Source of the DNA: Pegea sp. RAD2-039
Taxonomy: Eukaryota > Chordata > Thaliacea > Salpida > Salpidae
Assembly: GCA_034620365.1 (NCBI GenBank)
Contig: JAQGEQ010000071.1
Span: 4,030,001-4,094,000 of the forward strand
DNA length: 64,000 nt
Direction: 5' to 3'
Shown here: piece after piece, positions 1 to 11,912 of the stretch
How positions within the stretch are numbered: the first letter of the stretch is position 1
How the letters are laid out: each line of letters begins with the position of its first letter
Notes under the pieces: model-generated
Told to the model about the DNA's origin: nothing
Database searches by the model: none
The model's input: the letters and a program-made list of their open reading frames with translations, nothing else
Program-made: the position numbers and the translations under genes

Positions 1-1734
1 TACGTCATCAACACTACTGACCCGAAAAACTTGCTGACCAGTATTGGCGTTTTCTAAAACCACTTTGTACTTGTTGACACCCTTGACTGCGGCCCATCTG
101 ACGTCAGCAGATGATGACGTCACATTAGACACCACGATCCACGCAGGTGTGGGGAGTTCTATAAAATCATTATGACTTCATAGTTACCACGTCAGTATGA
201 CATCACTGACTGGTCCAGAAGTCAAAGCTGACCACTTTACTGTAGGACATCTCGTCCAGGGCTGTCAGGTCCACTTGATAGTGCTGAGCAGCCTTCAAGT
301 GTTTGAACATCACTGAAGCGTCAGTCGCGGTTCCTTGCGCCATCTGATGACGTCACTGATATATTAGCGATCAGTAAATCGAGATTGGTTGACCTTCAAT
401 CCTTTAAACTCCCGAAGAGTCCAATTGAAGAAGATGTGTTCGTTGACAGGTTCAATCCATTCTAACTGACAATGAAAACTTGTTCGATTGATAATTTTGA
501 TCTCGTTCGGGGCTTGCAGTCCTTTGTGGCCGGAAAATAAACTTTAATTTCCCGCCAAAAAACTACCAGCGACTCAATCGTACTTGTAACAAAAGAAACT
601 TTTTCCGAAACATCACCGATGTCATTTCCGGTATCATCGATGCCGACGATTGTGACGTTGTAGCGGATGCCAGCATCCAAGTTCTCAATCTTTACCTCTT
701 CATCGAGAATATTACGAAGACCTTTGGATCCATAAACAGGGGGCTTGATAAACAACTACCACCAGTTGTAGACCATTAGTAGTGGTCAGGACTGGTCCAG
801 AGGCTCTTACTGTGTATGAAGCAGCAGTCGGGATCGGTTTCCAGACCAGTATCGCGCTTTTAGTGGTCACGTGACCTTCTGGAACTTCCACAACAGTCGT
901 TTTCATTTCAGCTGAATAAGAATCAATTATTGAAGTTGCTATGGAGATGGAAGCGAGTTGCATCACCTGGGATCGTCTTCGCGTCCGCACAGCTCCAATC
1001 ACCAGGATCTATGGGATCAAAATGATCATTAAGGATCAAGAAGATCTTTTAAGACCTGTTTGAAATCGAAGATCAGCTTCTGGTCCGCACCGACTTCCGT
1101 TTCTAATCATCGCGCGAAACACGAATTCCATATTTGGATCTAAATCGCGAATTGTGAGCTGCGCGAAATCGATCCCGATCACAGGGATGTTGGGAAGCAA
1201 CCAAAGTTTAGATGCTTCTTCGTCATCAACGCTATCGACAACGACGCCATCAGAAGTCGCGCGCGCGCATCGCGTGTCACCGGAAGTAGAAAGTGTCAAT
1301 TGGAAGCTATTAGGATTAAAAAAGTCTTCTGCTCCTAGGAATCATTGGGACTTACCCATCTGGATCACCTGGGATCTTCCATTTGAGTCTCACAGAAGTT
1401 GGGAAGATTTTGACCACTTCGAGATCTTCAATTTGAGAAAGATCAGAATCTGAGAGAAGGAGATGATGAAGAGTGGGATTAGAGGAAGATCAGGACCTGT
1501 TTCGTTGCATACAGTTTCTGTGATTGATCTGTCTAATCGTGACAACAAATAATCTGCATCTTCTCCTAATTGAGACACAAAATCTTTGTAATGAAGATTG
1601 TATTCATCTTCATATTCATCTAGATGTAGATTATCTTCCGACAGAAAATCTTTTTCTGGGATCAGATCTTCTTCTGATCTTCCTTCATCTGGCAGCAACA
1701 GCAGTAACAGTAAAAGTATTTTCAGTTTTTTCAT
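1..1734 (-). CDS. Fibronectin type III repeat protein, N-terminal part (runs off left edge)
   Basis: Start ATG at 1734-1732 opens with Lys residues followed by a long Leu run, a clear signal peptide, then an acidic Asp/Glu-rich stretch. An intron beginning after the codons for VCNET leads into an exon (about 1450-1360) with a classic FN3 B-strand (KIFPTSVRLKW). Further exons at about 1310-1050, 930-760, 725-590 and 150-1 give more FN3-like segments, for example LTIRDLDPNMEFVFRAMIRN and VEIENLDAGIRYNVTIVG-type strands and SSSADVRWAAVKGVNKYKV. FN3 domains mediate extracellular binding, so a secreted or single-pass adhesion or receptor role is inferred, but no membrane segment or enzyme domain lies inside the window. 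Exon boundaries are by eye. The C-terminus is missing, so the exact family cannot be named. Confidence 0.7.
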
Positions 1735-3211
1735 TTTATTCTGAAAATTTCATAAATTTTGAATCTTTAGTTTTTGAGGGATTTGAGGTTTTTGTCGATT
1801 TTGTTGATAAAGTTTTTATAAAAATATTTTATTTTTCGAAATTATTTTTATGAAGTTTAAATTAATATTCAGTTTACTTTAACTGCTAAGATTTCTAAAA
1901 TAAATAAATATCAGAAAAACAAATATTTTCTTTAAATAAACTCAACACTTTTTAATGAAATGCAAAAAGCTGTGAGGAAACTGAAATTCGATTTAAAATT
2001 ACTTTTCCTCTTAAACAATTGAAAATGGGAACTTCTTATATTACTCATATAAATAGAAGTTGATAAACAGGTCTTGCTGACTCTAGAAGCTTCCATCTAA
2101 CATGAATTTTTTGCATTTATTCTTCTTCTTATAAAGACTTCTTCTTAAAATATCTTTGTTAGAAAATAACTTTTACTTGAACAATTGCAAATTGAGATGA
2201 AATAACCACAAAATTTCAGTTCAATTTTGAAAAGAAAAAATGTAAAGTTTAATAATAAAAGATCTTTGAATATTAATGAGTAATTTTGGATCATTTTCAT
2301 GCAAACCACTCAGTGAGCTAGTCTCAACTTTCTATTGTAAGTTTCTTGTTTGCTATTAAGCATTAGATTATTACTAGAATGGAAGGGGTCCCATAAATAT
2401 TTCATTTTTAAATTAGAAGTTGAACATGACAAAAAGTTAAATAGAAAAAGATACAAATGTTATTTGTAAATTATTTTTTACTTTTTAAAGTCACTTTTAA
2501 AAACATTTTGATGACTTTATGATTTATTGAAGTCATGTGTTTAGTAATTATTAATAATATCTAACTCATCAAAATTCGAAAGTAAAGAACTTTGTGTTTT
2601 GGATTTTTGTGAAATATTAAAAGTTTGAAAAGTAAATTTGAATAACAAAACCTGTATTAGTGGTTTCTTTTGATAATTTCAATGTTTTGTTTACTTAGTT
2701 GAAATTTAATGGAGGTTTTCATCATCGTTGTGAAAGTTCACGAAATTTCAGAACAATAAAAAAATTGAACTTTTTCTACGAATCTACAAATTTTAATTAC
2801 TTGACAGGAAACCAATTAGAAATAACCATCAGCACCATCATCATCAGCAGATGATTCACGATTCAGTGTTCGAAATCATTTTCAAATCTGACATTTTGAT
2901 ATCTATTCTGTTTGATTAAAAAACTCATCAAATAAAATCGTCCAATGAGAGAGCTACTTGGTGTAAACTCGAATTTATTAAAAACATCAAAATGAAAGAA
3001 GAAATTAGAGAAGAGGTCAGTGAGATTCACCAAAAGACATAAAAGAGTAAATCATCATCGTCATCATCAAAATAAACGCGCGATCAAGCAACAAATAAAA
3101 CGAGAAAAAGAACAAACGCGTAAAGGCGGGTGGTGACGTCATCAGATGACGACATCATTTCATCGATGAAATAATCGGAAATATTTCCTAGAAACAGAAA
3201 CTCGCCAAGTT
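1735..3211. other. AT-rich intergenic stretch
   Basis: Between the FN3 gene start and the NPC1 3' end. No convincing ORF or RNA gene was seen. The part from about 3,000 to 3,210 becomes GC-richer and carries one TGACGTCA at 3134. Confidence 0.6.
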
Positions 3212-3217
3212 TTTATT
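3212..3217 (-). promoter_or_regulatory. Candidate polyadenylation signal of NPC1
   Basis: AATAAA on the minus strand, about 45 bases downstream of the NPC1 stop codon. The position is typical for a metazoan poly(A) signal. No transcript evidence is available. Confidence 0.45.
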
Positions 3218-3262
3218 TACAAGGAAGAGGCTTCGAGAAGTCGACCAATGAGAAAGCTGGAT

Positions 3263-6200
3263 TCAAGCAGTAGAATCGTCATTGAGGAATCGCGACAAGT
3301 CAGGTTGATTGATGAAAGTCGAATAATAAGGTCTGATCTTCATCTTACTTCGAAGAGGTCCTACAACAAATTTCAAACTCGTCATTGACGCTGTATGACG
3401 TCACAACATTACTGACCGAAGAAGCTGAGTAGGATTGGGAGGAAGATGAGACCGTGAGCTGCTCCAAGGATCACAACACTCAGATACATCCGGAAGTAGA
3501 AGATTTGGAAGATCTGAGATTTGCTGAACGCCAAAATCACGATCCCGACAAACTTCGTCAAAGTGATGCCACTCATCACCTGTAGCAACGCGTTTGGTGG
3601 TCACGTGTTTGTTGCCTAGCAACCGACTAGCTACTCACCGAGCTGCCTTGTTCAGCTAGTGCGTTAGTTGCTCGTAGCAACCGCGTGTTGCCATCGCCTT
3701 TAACGAAGCCACTCGCGATATGAGCACAAAACTCCACAGATATCCCGACCGCCTACGAAACCATGACGTCATTGACGCGTTACGACTTTAAGTGTATGCA
3801 ACCAACCATGACGAGATTGACTAATGAGACCGCGTTAAGTGGAATCCCCCATAGATACATGACACCCAACATATCGAGCGTTATCAACGCGATTGTGAAG
3901 ACCACGAAGAAGCCGGACACAAAATCGAAACCCAGCAAGAGTGACGTCACAAGGAAGATGGCTCCAATCGAGATAGCTGCGCGATAATGACGTGTCAGCG
4001 TCAATGACGTCACTGATGTGCGTTCAACTAACAGAGATTGAACCAAGTATCGTGGACGATGGTGAGGTATTGTTCGTAGAAGACATAGAAGACGGAATAA
4101 GGAAAGACGTTGGCGGACATGTTGGTCGAGATGTCAGCCGCTATTCGATTGGCTTGCTTCAAACAGCTGATAAAATCTTTCGATTCACGAGTGATTGTAT
4201 GATAACCCATAAAGTAGGTCGCTGTCGGTTGCCATGGTTACCACTCGGTTGCTGGCTGGTTACTATGGTTACTAACCTCCTACTGTAGTGTTTGGTTCTG
4301 ATGCTGATTGACGATTCTTGTTGGCGATGATGTTGACTCCTGCTGCGTAGGACGCGTGCCCGCTGTCATAGCAACGGATGGGTTAGCGTTGATGACGTCA
4401 TCGTTGCAGAGTACTGACCCTTTGCTGCATTGAATACCAGGATTATCGGACAAGAACCAAGGAAGATAGTCCATGAACTCAGTCTGGTTGGGTTTGTGGC
4501 TGGTCTGAAACTCAAGTAATGACCGGCAAGTCGTACAATCCGTTGATTTGACCTGAAAGTCGAGATTGAGGTGGTTGCGGGGCGTTTTGTGACGTATGAA
4601 ACTTACCGAAGCGTTACAGAAAGTGTAAGGATCTGATGATGCATTGTAGTAGCAGCACTGTGAAAGAGGTTTCAACCAATCGTAGTAATCATCCAACCAT
4701 GACGAAGCGGGATACGCGATCGTGGAACTGATGTAGAAATAGATGAAGTAGAAGTAGAAAGGGGGCGTTTGGGGCTTACTAGTTAGGTGAGAAGCTTTCC
4801 TGGTTGATTTTAGAAACCAGTGAGTTCTGGTTACAACCAGCACCACCACAAACTTGGTTGGCCCCGTCCACACTTGTATAATTCTGACCTTCTTCCACAA
4901 CAAAGTAGACAGGGGCACCAGTAGATAGGTATTTGGCCATGTAGTCGAAGTAATCGAGGACATATGAGTCACTAGGCATGGACAGAGACTGGTCGAGACC
5001 AATTTCGACTTTATGTAAATTAGAACCACTGAAGCAAGCGAAACCTGAAACATTTGGATTTGAAGATCTTATCTCGATGATTAGATGAAGATGTTACCGA
5101 TGAAGATGTAGAGAAGGATCAAACGGATGTATCTGTTGAGCACAAAGGGCGCGAAGTAGTTTTTAAAGAAGGCGTACAAGTAACCATCCTTCTCGGCTTC
5201 TGGTGCCTCGTTGCCTTGTAAACAGCACATGCAATCATACTTGTTGGACTCCTGAAATAGTTACTCGGGGTTAAAGGTCATCGACGGATGAATATTTTGC
5301 TCGTAACACAGTTGCTTGCTTGATTGTAAATAAATCAGAAATATTTGAAGTGGAAAACAACAAGAAGTTGCAATAAACAAACTGAAAAAGTTCAAAGTTT
5401 GCAAAACAACGAAAAGGAGAAAAGGTTTGCGGGAATGTTAGGACGCGCGCGTTGAAAGCGATGTTATTTATCGCTAAATTTACTGAACAAGAAGATCAGT
5501 GGCTTCGAAGTTTGTATCAGGTTGCCATGTCAACTAACCTTCCGTTTGCTGTCCAGAGACAAAACAGCAACGAAGCACGTGATTTGAAGAAGGAAGTCAC
5601 AAAAGACCGCGAGACCCGCAAACATCGAGAAGGTCCGGACAGCTGGCATGTTTGACAAACCACCTACAAATCAAGGTGGTCACCATCTACTGATCTAAGT
5701 GGTCAGCAACTTACCCAGAAAAAAGGCAATAGTCTCTGAAAGAGCTGACATAAAGATACCGGGAGCCACTTCACCTAGGACGCGACCCAATTGTTCTTCG
5801 CGCGTCTCATCGCCCCGTTTGTCCCTGAACCGACAAATAAGCATCGAGAAGACGCGAAAACGCGAAACTGACCGATGATAATGTTGAACGATGATGAAGA
5901 TGTTGTCGACTCCAACAGCGAGCGCGAGAAAGGGAACAACTTCGACGATGATCAGGGTCAGGGGCATCCCGGCATAACTGAAGATGCCCAGAGATATGAT
6001 GACCGAGAATAGGACAATAACGACCCCAGAAAGACCCACAGTCAGTTGTAACTCGATCTGAGAGGTAAGAAGGTGAAGAAGTGGGGAGGGAGGGGGACAG
6101 GGGACCACTGACCAGCACTCGACGTAAAGTACAGCCACGAAGACGTCCCAATGCAATCGCGACGTAAGCGAACATGATGATGTAAGATAGAAGGATAGTT

Positions 6201-9032
6201 GTGACGTCAGCAGATGATTCGCGATTGATCTCGTCTTCGATGGATCGCTCCGAGGAGAACGCGATTGAAAGATTGGAATCGGATCGCGATGTAAAGTTTT
6301 TCATGAAATTGATAAATCTGACCAAAAATCGCGATGATTAACAACCAGTTGCCATGACAACCACCATCACCACAGCTTACTCGCTTTCCCAAGCCATCGC
6401 CATGGCAACCTTGTCGGCGTCGTCATAGTAATTGACAGCTGGCACTGTTACTACCGCAGCAGTCGCGTTCAAGTAGTTCTTGGCGTCGAAGCCGCCCAGC
6501 GCGACCCAGGGGAATATTGGACCACCATACTCGCCCAGACAGGACAACTCGGTCTCGTCGTTGACTGTCTCAGGGTTTCTGGAAGAAGAAGTGATGAAAA
6601 TCGGGGATTTCGGGGACATGGGGAGTTACTTAATGCATGAAATGAGATGGTTGTGATAATCGAGACCAAAAAAGTCGGTATCGATATTTGCATGATTGTT
6701 TTGAAACCAATTGACCACTGACATAGTCCCACATTCGTTGTTGTGTGGTTCTAATGGTTTCAAACAGATGTCCTTGAGTGTGATGTTGCGATCTTGATAA
6801 GAGGCTTTAATCTCAAAGATCTCATTTTGTAAATCAAGGATCTGTATTAAAGATAAACAGTTTGTGAGTGATCACGTGGTGGGTCACGTGGTAGGTCACG
6901 TGGTTACCTCATGAAGGATATTTTTTTGTAGCACAGAACCGAAGTTGTAATCGATTCCATTAGCTGTAAAAGTGCTGTTGGTGCTGTTTGGGGCAGTAAT
7001 AATTAATTGTTCTGTTCTAGAAATCAACAAGTTTGTTAGATGGTCACTTTGAGGTCACTGAAGTGGCTGCAAACCTATAAAAGGGCCCAAAATGTTTATC
7101 AAAATATTCCTTCTGGACACGAGCTGTGCTAGTGGGTGCGGACCACAATTCAACAGGGTCAGTGGTAATTTGCATCTTGGTCAGACCACAACCACATATA
7201 ATGACGACCAGTAGACCTGTTGGGTTAATATTTAAGTTGTAGAAGATGTTAGCAGCTCTTGTGACTTACCAGCAAGGAGGACCTTCACTGGATTGTAAGC
7301 ACAATATGTCCCAATCTTCTGAAAACTGTTGTGAAGAAACTGCTCGATGTAGAAAGCGATCTTGGAACGACAACTCAAAGTACTGCTATTAGTTGGCGGA
7401 TCAATAATCAAATCTTTCTTGAATCCATTTCTAAAAGAAGATTATTTGATGATGAAGAGCTGATCTTAATCACTCACAATTTGATGTTCTGATTAAGAGC
7501 TGGTTGGACCTCACCGAGATCCGAGAATACTGCATCTTCGATTTTCTTCAGGACACTAACTCGACTCACAGAGATGTAGTAGACGACGACGTTGAAGACT
7601 GAAAAAGGATCAAGATCAGAAAAGAAGATGAGAGAGACACATACCTGTGATAATGATAAAGTAAGTGAGGATCATCACAGCGTAATAACCGTCCAGGGTA
7701 ATAGTCCAGGGCTTGGCAAGGTCCGGAGGAGGTACAGGTGCGGGACAGGTGGTTGGGCAGTCAGCACAGCTACAAGGACCTTTATTTCATGAAATAGTTG
7801 ATCAAGAGATTGTGTGGTTGGAAGAAAAGGGGGTCTTACCGTCCCCTGTTAGTGGGAAGTCACTGTTACAAGATGTAGCTGAGTAATTCATACCCGAGTT
7901 GTCTTTGTAAACAGGAGTGATTTGGAAAGGAGTCTGATGATTTGAATAATCACCAAGAAAGTCAATCATGTGCTGTAAATATCAGCTGATAATTAATGAC
8001 TAGTAGCTACTTGGGTTTATTTGTTGCTAGGTAATATCGTTAGCTACAAGAAGCACCTTCAATCAACAAACACAATAAGTGTGTTGGTCGAGAAGTTTGA
8101 ATCGAGTCGAAAAAGACTTACATGAGCAGAACAGTTAGAAGCATAACTTCCACAGAAGAGTTCTACAGATGGTTTTCCAGTTTGTGGATTCATCACATTC
8201 TTACATGAATCATACATACCATTTGCAAATGATTCTTTAATTGTGTATTCTAACTCTTGCACAAACATCTCATTCTGTTTTATAGGAGTATAGTGTGCTG
8301 AAAGATAAGAATTGACAAATTTGGTTGTGAAAAATGAGAAAGTAACCTGAATCACTGCTGTTTGTTATGATGGTTGCATTTGTGTATACACTCTGGTTTG
8401 GTCCACAAGCCATCTGACAGAAGATAGCTACAAAATTACGGAAGCACGCAGGACATCTTGAGAGTAATTGATAAGGAACGCCCATATTTGATTTTAAAGA
8501 TTTAAGTTGAGAAGTGGAACAACATGTAAAGGTTTCTCCTTCTGTAAATAAACTAAAATGTTCACAATATTCTATACTGCGAGGGAAACGTTACCATTGT
8601 TGTAGAGGTAAGGACAGAACTCTAAAAGTATGTCAAGTCCTTCTTGGTCTGTTAAGGACTTAGCAGGTCCATTGTAAAAGCAATTGGCATTTTTTTGAGA
8701 GTCAATACTAACAGCGCACTCATCATACATCATACAGTAGCCAGATTCATGTATCAGACACTGAACCTTTTAAAATAAGATTTAGAAGTTATAAAAAGCC
8801 ATTTTAGTAAAAATTAAACTTTAAATTTTGATTAAGAAATGTCAAGCTCATGTGATTTAATGATTTCAACTGTGATTAAACTTTTAATAGTTTTTCTTTT
8901 ATCAGTAATATTTTTAGCAAATATTAAACAGATTAGTATCAAGATGAATTGAAAATAAAATTGTATGAAACTTACATAGACAAATGATATTGAAATGAGA
9001 AGAAAAACAAATATATTATTTCTATAAACCAT
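3263..9032 (-). CDS. NPC1: NPC intracellular cholesterol transporter 1
   Basis: Polytopic late-endosomal/lysosomal sterol exporter. Exon 1 (9032 down to about 8980) encodes a signal peptide. Following exons give the Cys-rich luminal sterol-binding domain ([30 protein letters not shown]), the Pro-rich linker to TM2 near 7750, and the middle luminal domain ([12 protein letters not shown] near 6500, [16 protein letters not shown] near 6250). The sterol-sensing domain lies at about 6050-5700 ([29 protein letters not shown]). The third luminal domain spans 4980-4390 ([25 protein letters not shown]). The last TMs end with [20 protein letters not shown] extend past an early in-frame TAA at 3409 because a 56-nt intron (3361-3416) joins to an exon reading GPLRSKMK, which matches where the family continues after its last TM. 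The final LLNF-type lysosomal tail is not evident. Confidence 0.95.
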
Positions 9033-11912
9033 CTTTCCATGAATTTATATCAATTGCATAATAAAAAACCTGAATATAAAAATTGATTGATATCTGAGCA
9101 GTTTAATTTTTATATATTTAAAATCTAAAAATCATTTACACAGAAAACTTTTCACTTAAGAAATTTTTACAAAAACTTTAGTTTATAAGCAATAGATGTA
9201 TAACCAGAGTTTTCATAAAAATTGAAAAAACATAATTTCCTTTATAAAACTAAATATACTTAATTTTTATATCACAGAAAACATTATTTATCCAAAACTA
9301 CTGATCAGTGTAATTTATACTTTAACAATATTTACTTTAAAATGTTATTTTCTAATTAAACTTATAATTATAAAAATAACTTTGTATACATATAATAAGT
9401 CACTATAAAATAATCAACTATAAAAGTAATAGTATTTTATTATGCAATTTGTAAATATAATTTACAAAAAAATTCTATCTTATCTAGAATAAAAAGAAAA
9501 TAAATGTTTAAAGCATTACCATTAAAGTGCTAACAACTGTCATATTTAAAATAACTAAAATAAGTTTATTATCAAATGATATTATAAGTTTTTAAAATAG
9601 ATTTTCTTTAAAAAAATTTGCAAATATCTAAAGTTGAAATTATTTAAACATTTAAATAAACACAAATTTTAAAAAATGACTTCATTTGCTTTGAAAATGA
9701 GAACTTTATTAAGTCAAGTTGAACTAATAACTGAGCTAATAAAAAACTTAGATACAAAGTCAAACCTTTAGACCTGTAACATGTGACACTTATCTGACTT
9801 GAAAAAATTTCAATTTAATTTTGAAAATTATATAAAATAAAATAGCTTAACAAAATTCACTAAAAACCATAAAAGTAACCTGATATTTACAACTCTATTC
9901 TTATAATATACTGAAACCTATCTATAACTGATTTAATTTCAAAAGTATATTAAGAAATATGCTGAAGATATATAATTTTTGCTAAGTCAACTTTATACCT
10001 GAGTTGAAAACATCTATCTTTTATCTATTTACTTTTTAAATAAACAAAACTTAAAATAAAATTTCTTTTTATTATTATTCCATCAACAAACATGATGTCA
10101 TGTTTTAATTTTGTAAATAAAATTGCTTTCTTAGTGTTAATAACAACAAAATTATATTTTTTGCTGCTGGTAACAATTCTATTTAATTATAATTCAGTAA
10201 CAAATTGATTTTGTGTAAACTTCTTTTGATCAGTTATGTTAATAAAGCAAAAATTCTTAAAATAAACTTCAAAAGTTGCTATCTTAATTTAAAATCATAA
10301 ATAACAAAGTATTTAAAATTGAAATTTAAATTATAAACTAAAATTATTACTAATTCAAATTTCATACATTATTAAAAAATTCATTCTATGTTAATTTAAG
10401 TTCGAAATATTGTATATGGTGTTGATAAATAATTTCAGTTATCAATTTAACAACTACATTTTCTCACATCTAAATTCACAGTCAGCTGATAGAAAAATAA
10501 TCAATTTAATAGCTGTAAAAATATCGAGTATATACCAATTAAAAGCAATTATTTAATGTTGATAATGATCAAATTATTAAGCTAGCGATTAATAAGAAAA
10601 CTTCATGCTTGAGTGCGCAAAAGTCATACGATGCTGGTATCATTTCTCATTCTTTTGTGGTTAATAATTACCAAAAATATTTTTGCTTAAAAATAACTAT
10701 TCGCCAACAATAAACTAACATTTTAATATATATTCATGATAAATTTACAAATAGGTAAAATAATTAAATTATTTTTAAAAAACAATTATTTCGATTTGAG
10801 TCATGATAGTTATAGCTACATTTTCTTTGATAATGAGTTTAAACGGCTTATGCAATCGTCGTAATATTTTAATTTTATATCAGAAATTATTTTAATAATG
10901 TCATATACTAATATTTTTTTATTTTTGTTCTAATAACTTATTTAAAAAGCATTTAAATATTATTATCTTATTTCTATTTGACTTCAACATATATATACGA
11001 TTTTTTGTATATATTTCATAAAAGGGTTAACTTTTAGTAGAAATATCTCAGCATTTACAACCTTTTTTATTAGAAAACTTCTGATGCTTTGAGTTAGAAA
11101 GTTCTTCAAATAATACAGAATCTAAATTGTATCTGATACTACATATCTCATCTAGATTTTGACTTGGCAATCAAAAGATCTTTTAGTATTGCTTGACAAG
11201 GCAACTATTCTAATGGTAGTTTAGTCTTTTCAAACATACATAAAACATCAACATCAGCATTTAATAACTTGTTTCATTACATTTAACTTTAATTTCCTAA
11301 ATATGTTACGTATTGCTTAAAAGTTTAAAAGTTAGATGTTTACGAAATATGATGGGGTTATTTCGCTAAAAGATTTCAAGTATTAAACTTTCCTTCTGTG
11401 AGATAACTTGTGATTATTTATTTACAATAACTTTTTGAAATAGGTTGTTGAAAATGAAAAAAAGTTTGTTTGTTTTTAGAAAGTACATTTTAAAATCAAT
11501 TAAGAAAAATATTTCAAATCTTCATCTCTCAAATACTTTTTTCTAAAGGAGAAGTTGTTTATAAATCACTATTTACTGATTAATCACAACGTAGATACTG
11601 ACATCGACACGTCAGATTCAATTTTATTAAAGTTTGCAAAACCAAAACTAATTGCAAAAATATTTCTATTTAAATGGTTTACTATCAAATTTCAGGTGAT
11701 ATCTAATAAGGATTAGGAATAGAAGTCAATATTTTACTTTAGTTTACCCCTTTTGACCAGATTTTTGAAAAATTATTCCAATCATTTACTTGTTGAATTG
11801 GTTTTAGCAATAGTTTATTCAGAAATACGAAATAAATTCATTTTATAATATTTTGAGTGATTTTGTATTTTATAATTACCCTACAGAACAGCTTTTTATT
11901 GAACATATGTTT
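9033..11912. other. AT-rich intergenic stretch
   Basis: About 2.9 kb between the NPC1 start and the ABCB stop. It is very AT-rich with short homopolymer runs. I see no supported gene, RNA gene or recognisable repeat. It should contain the NPC1 promoter, but no motif stands out. Confidence 0.6.

Noticed and set aside
3409-3411. In-frame TAA as the NPC1 stop
   Set aside because: A donor four bases upstream of GTCAGT... and a TTGTAG acceptor at 3361 join to an exon that continues the family's C-terminal pattern, so the TAA is taken as intronic. A retained-intron isoform is possible.
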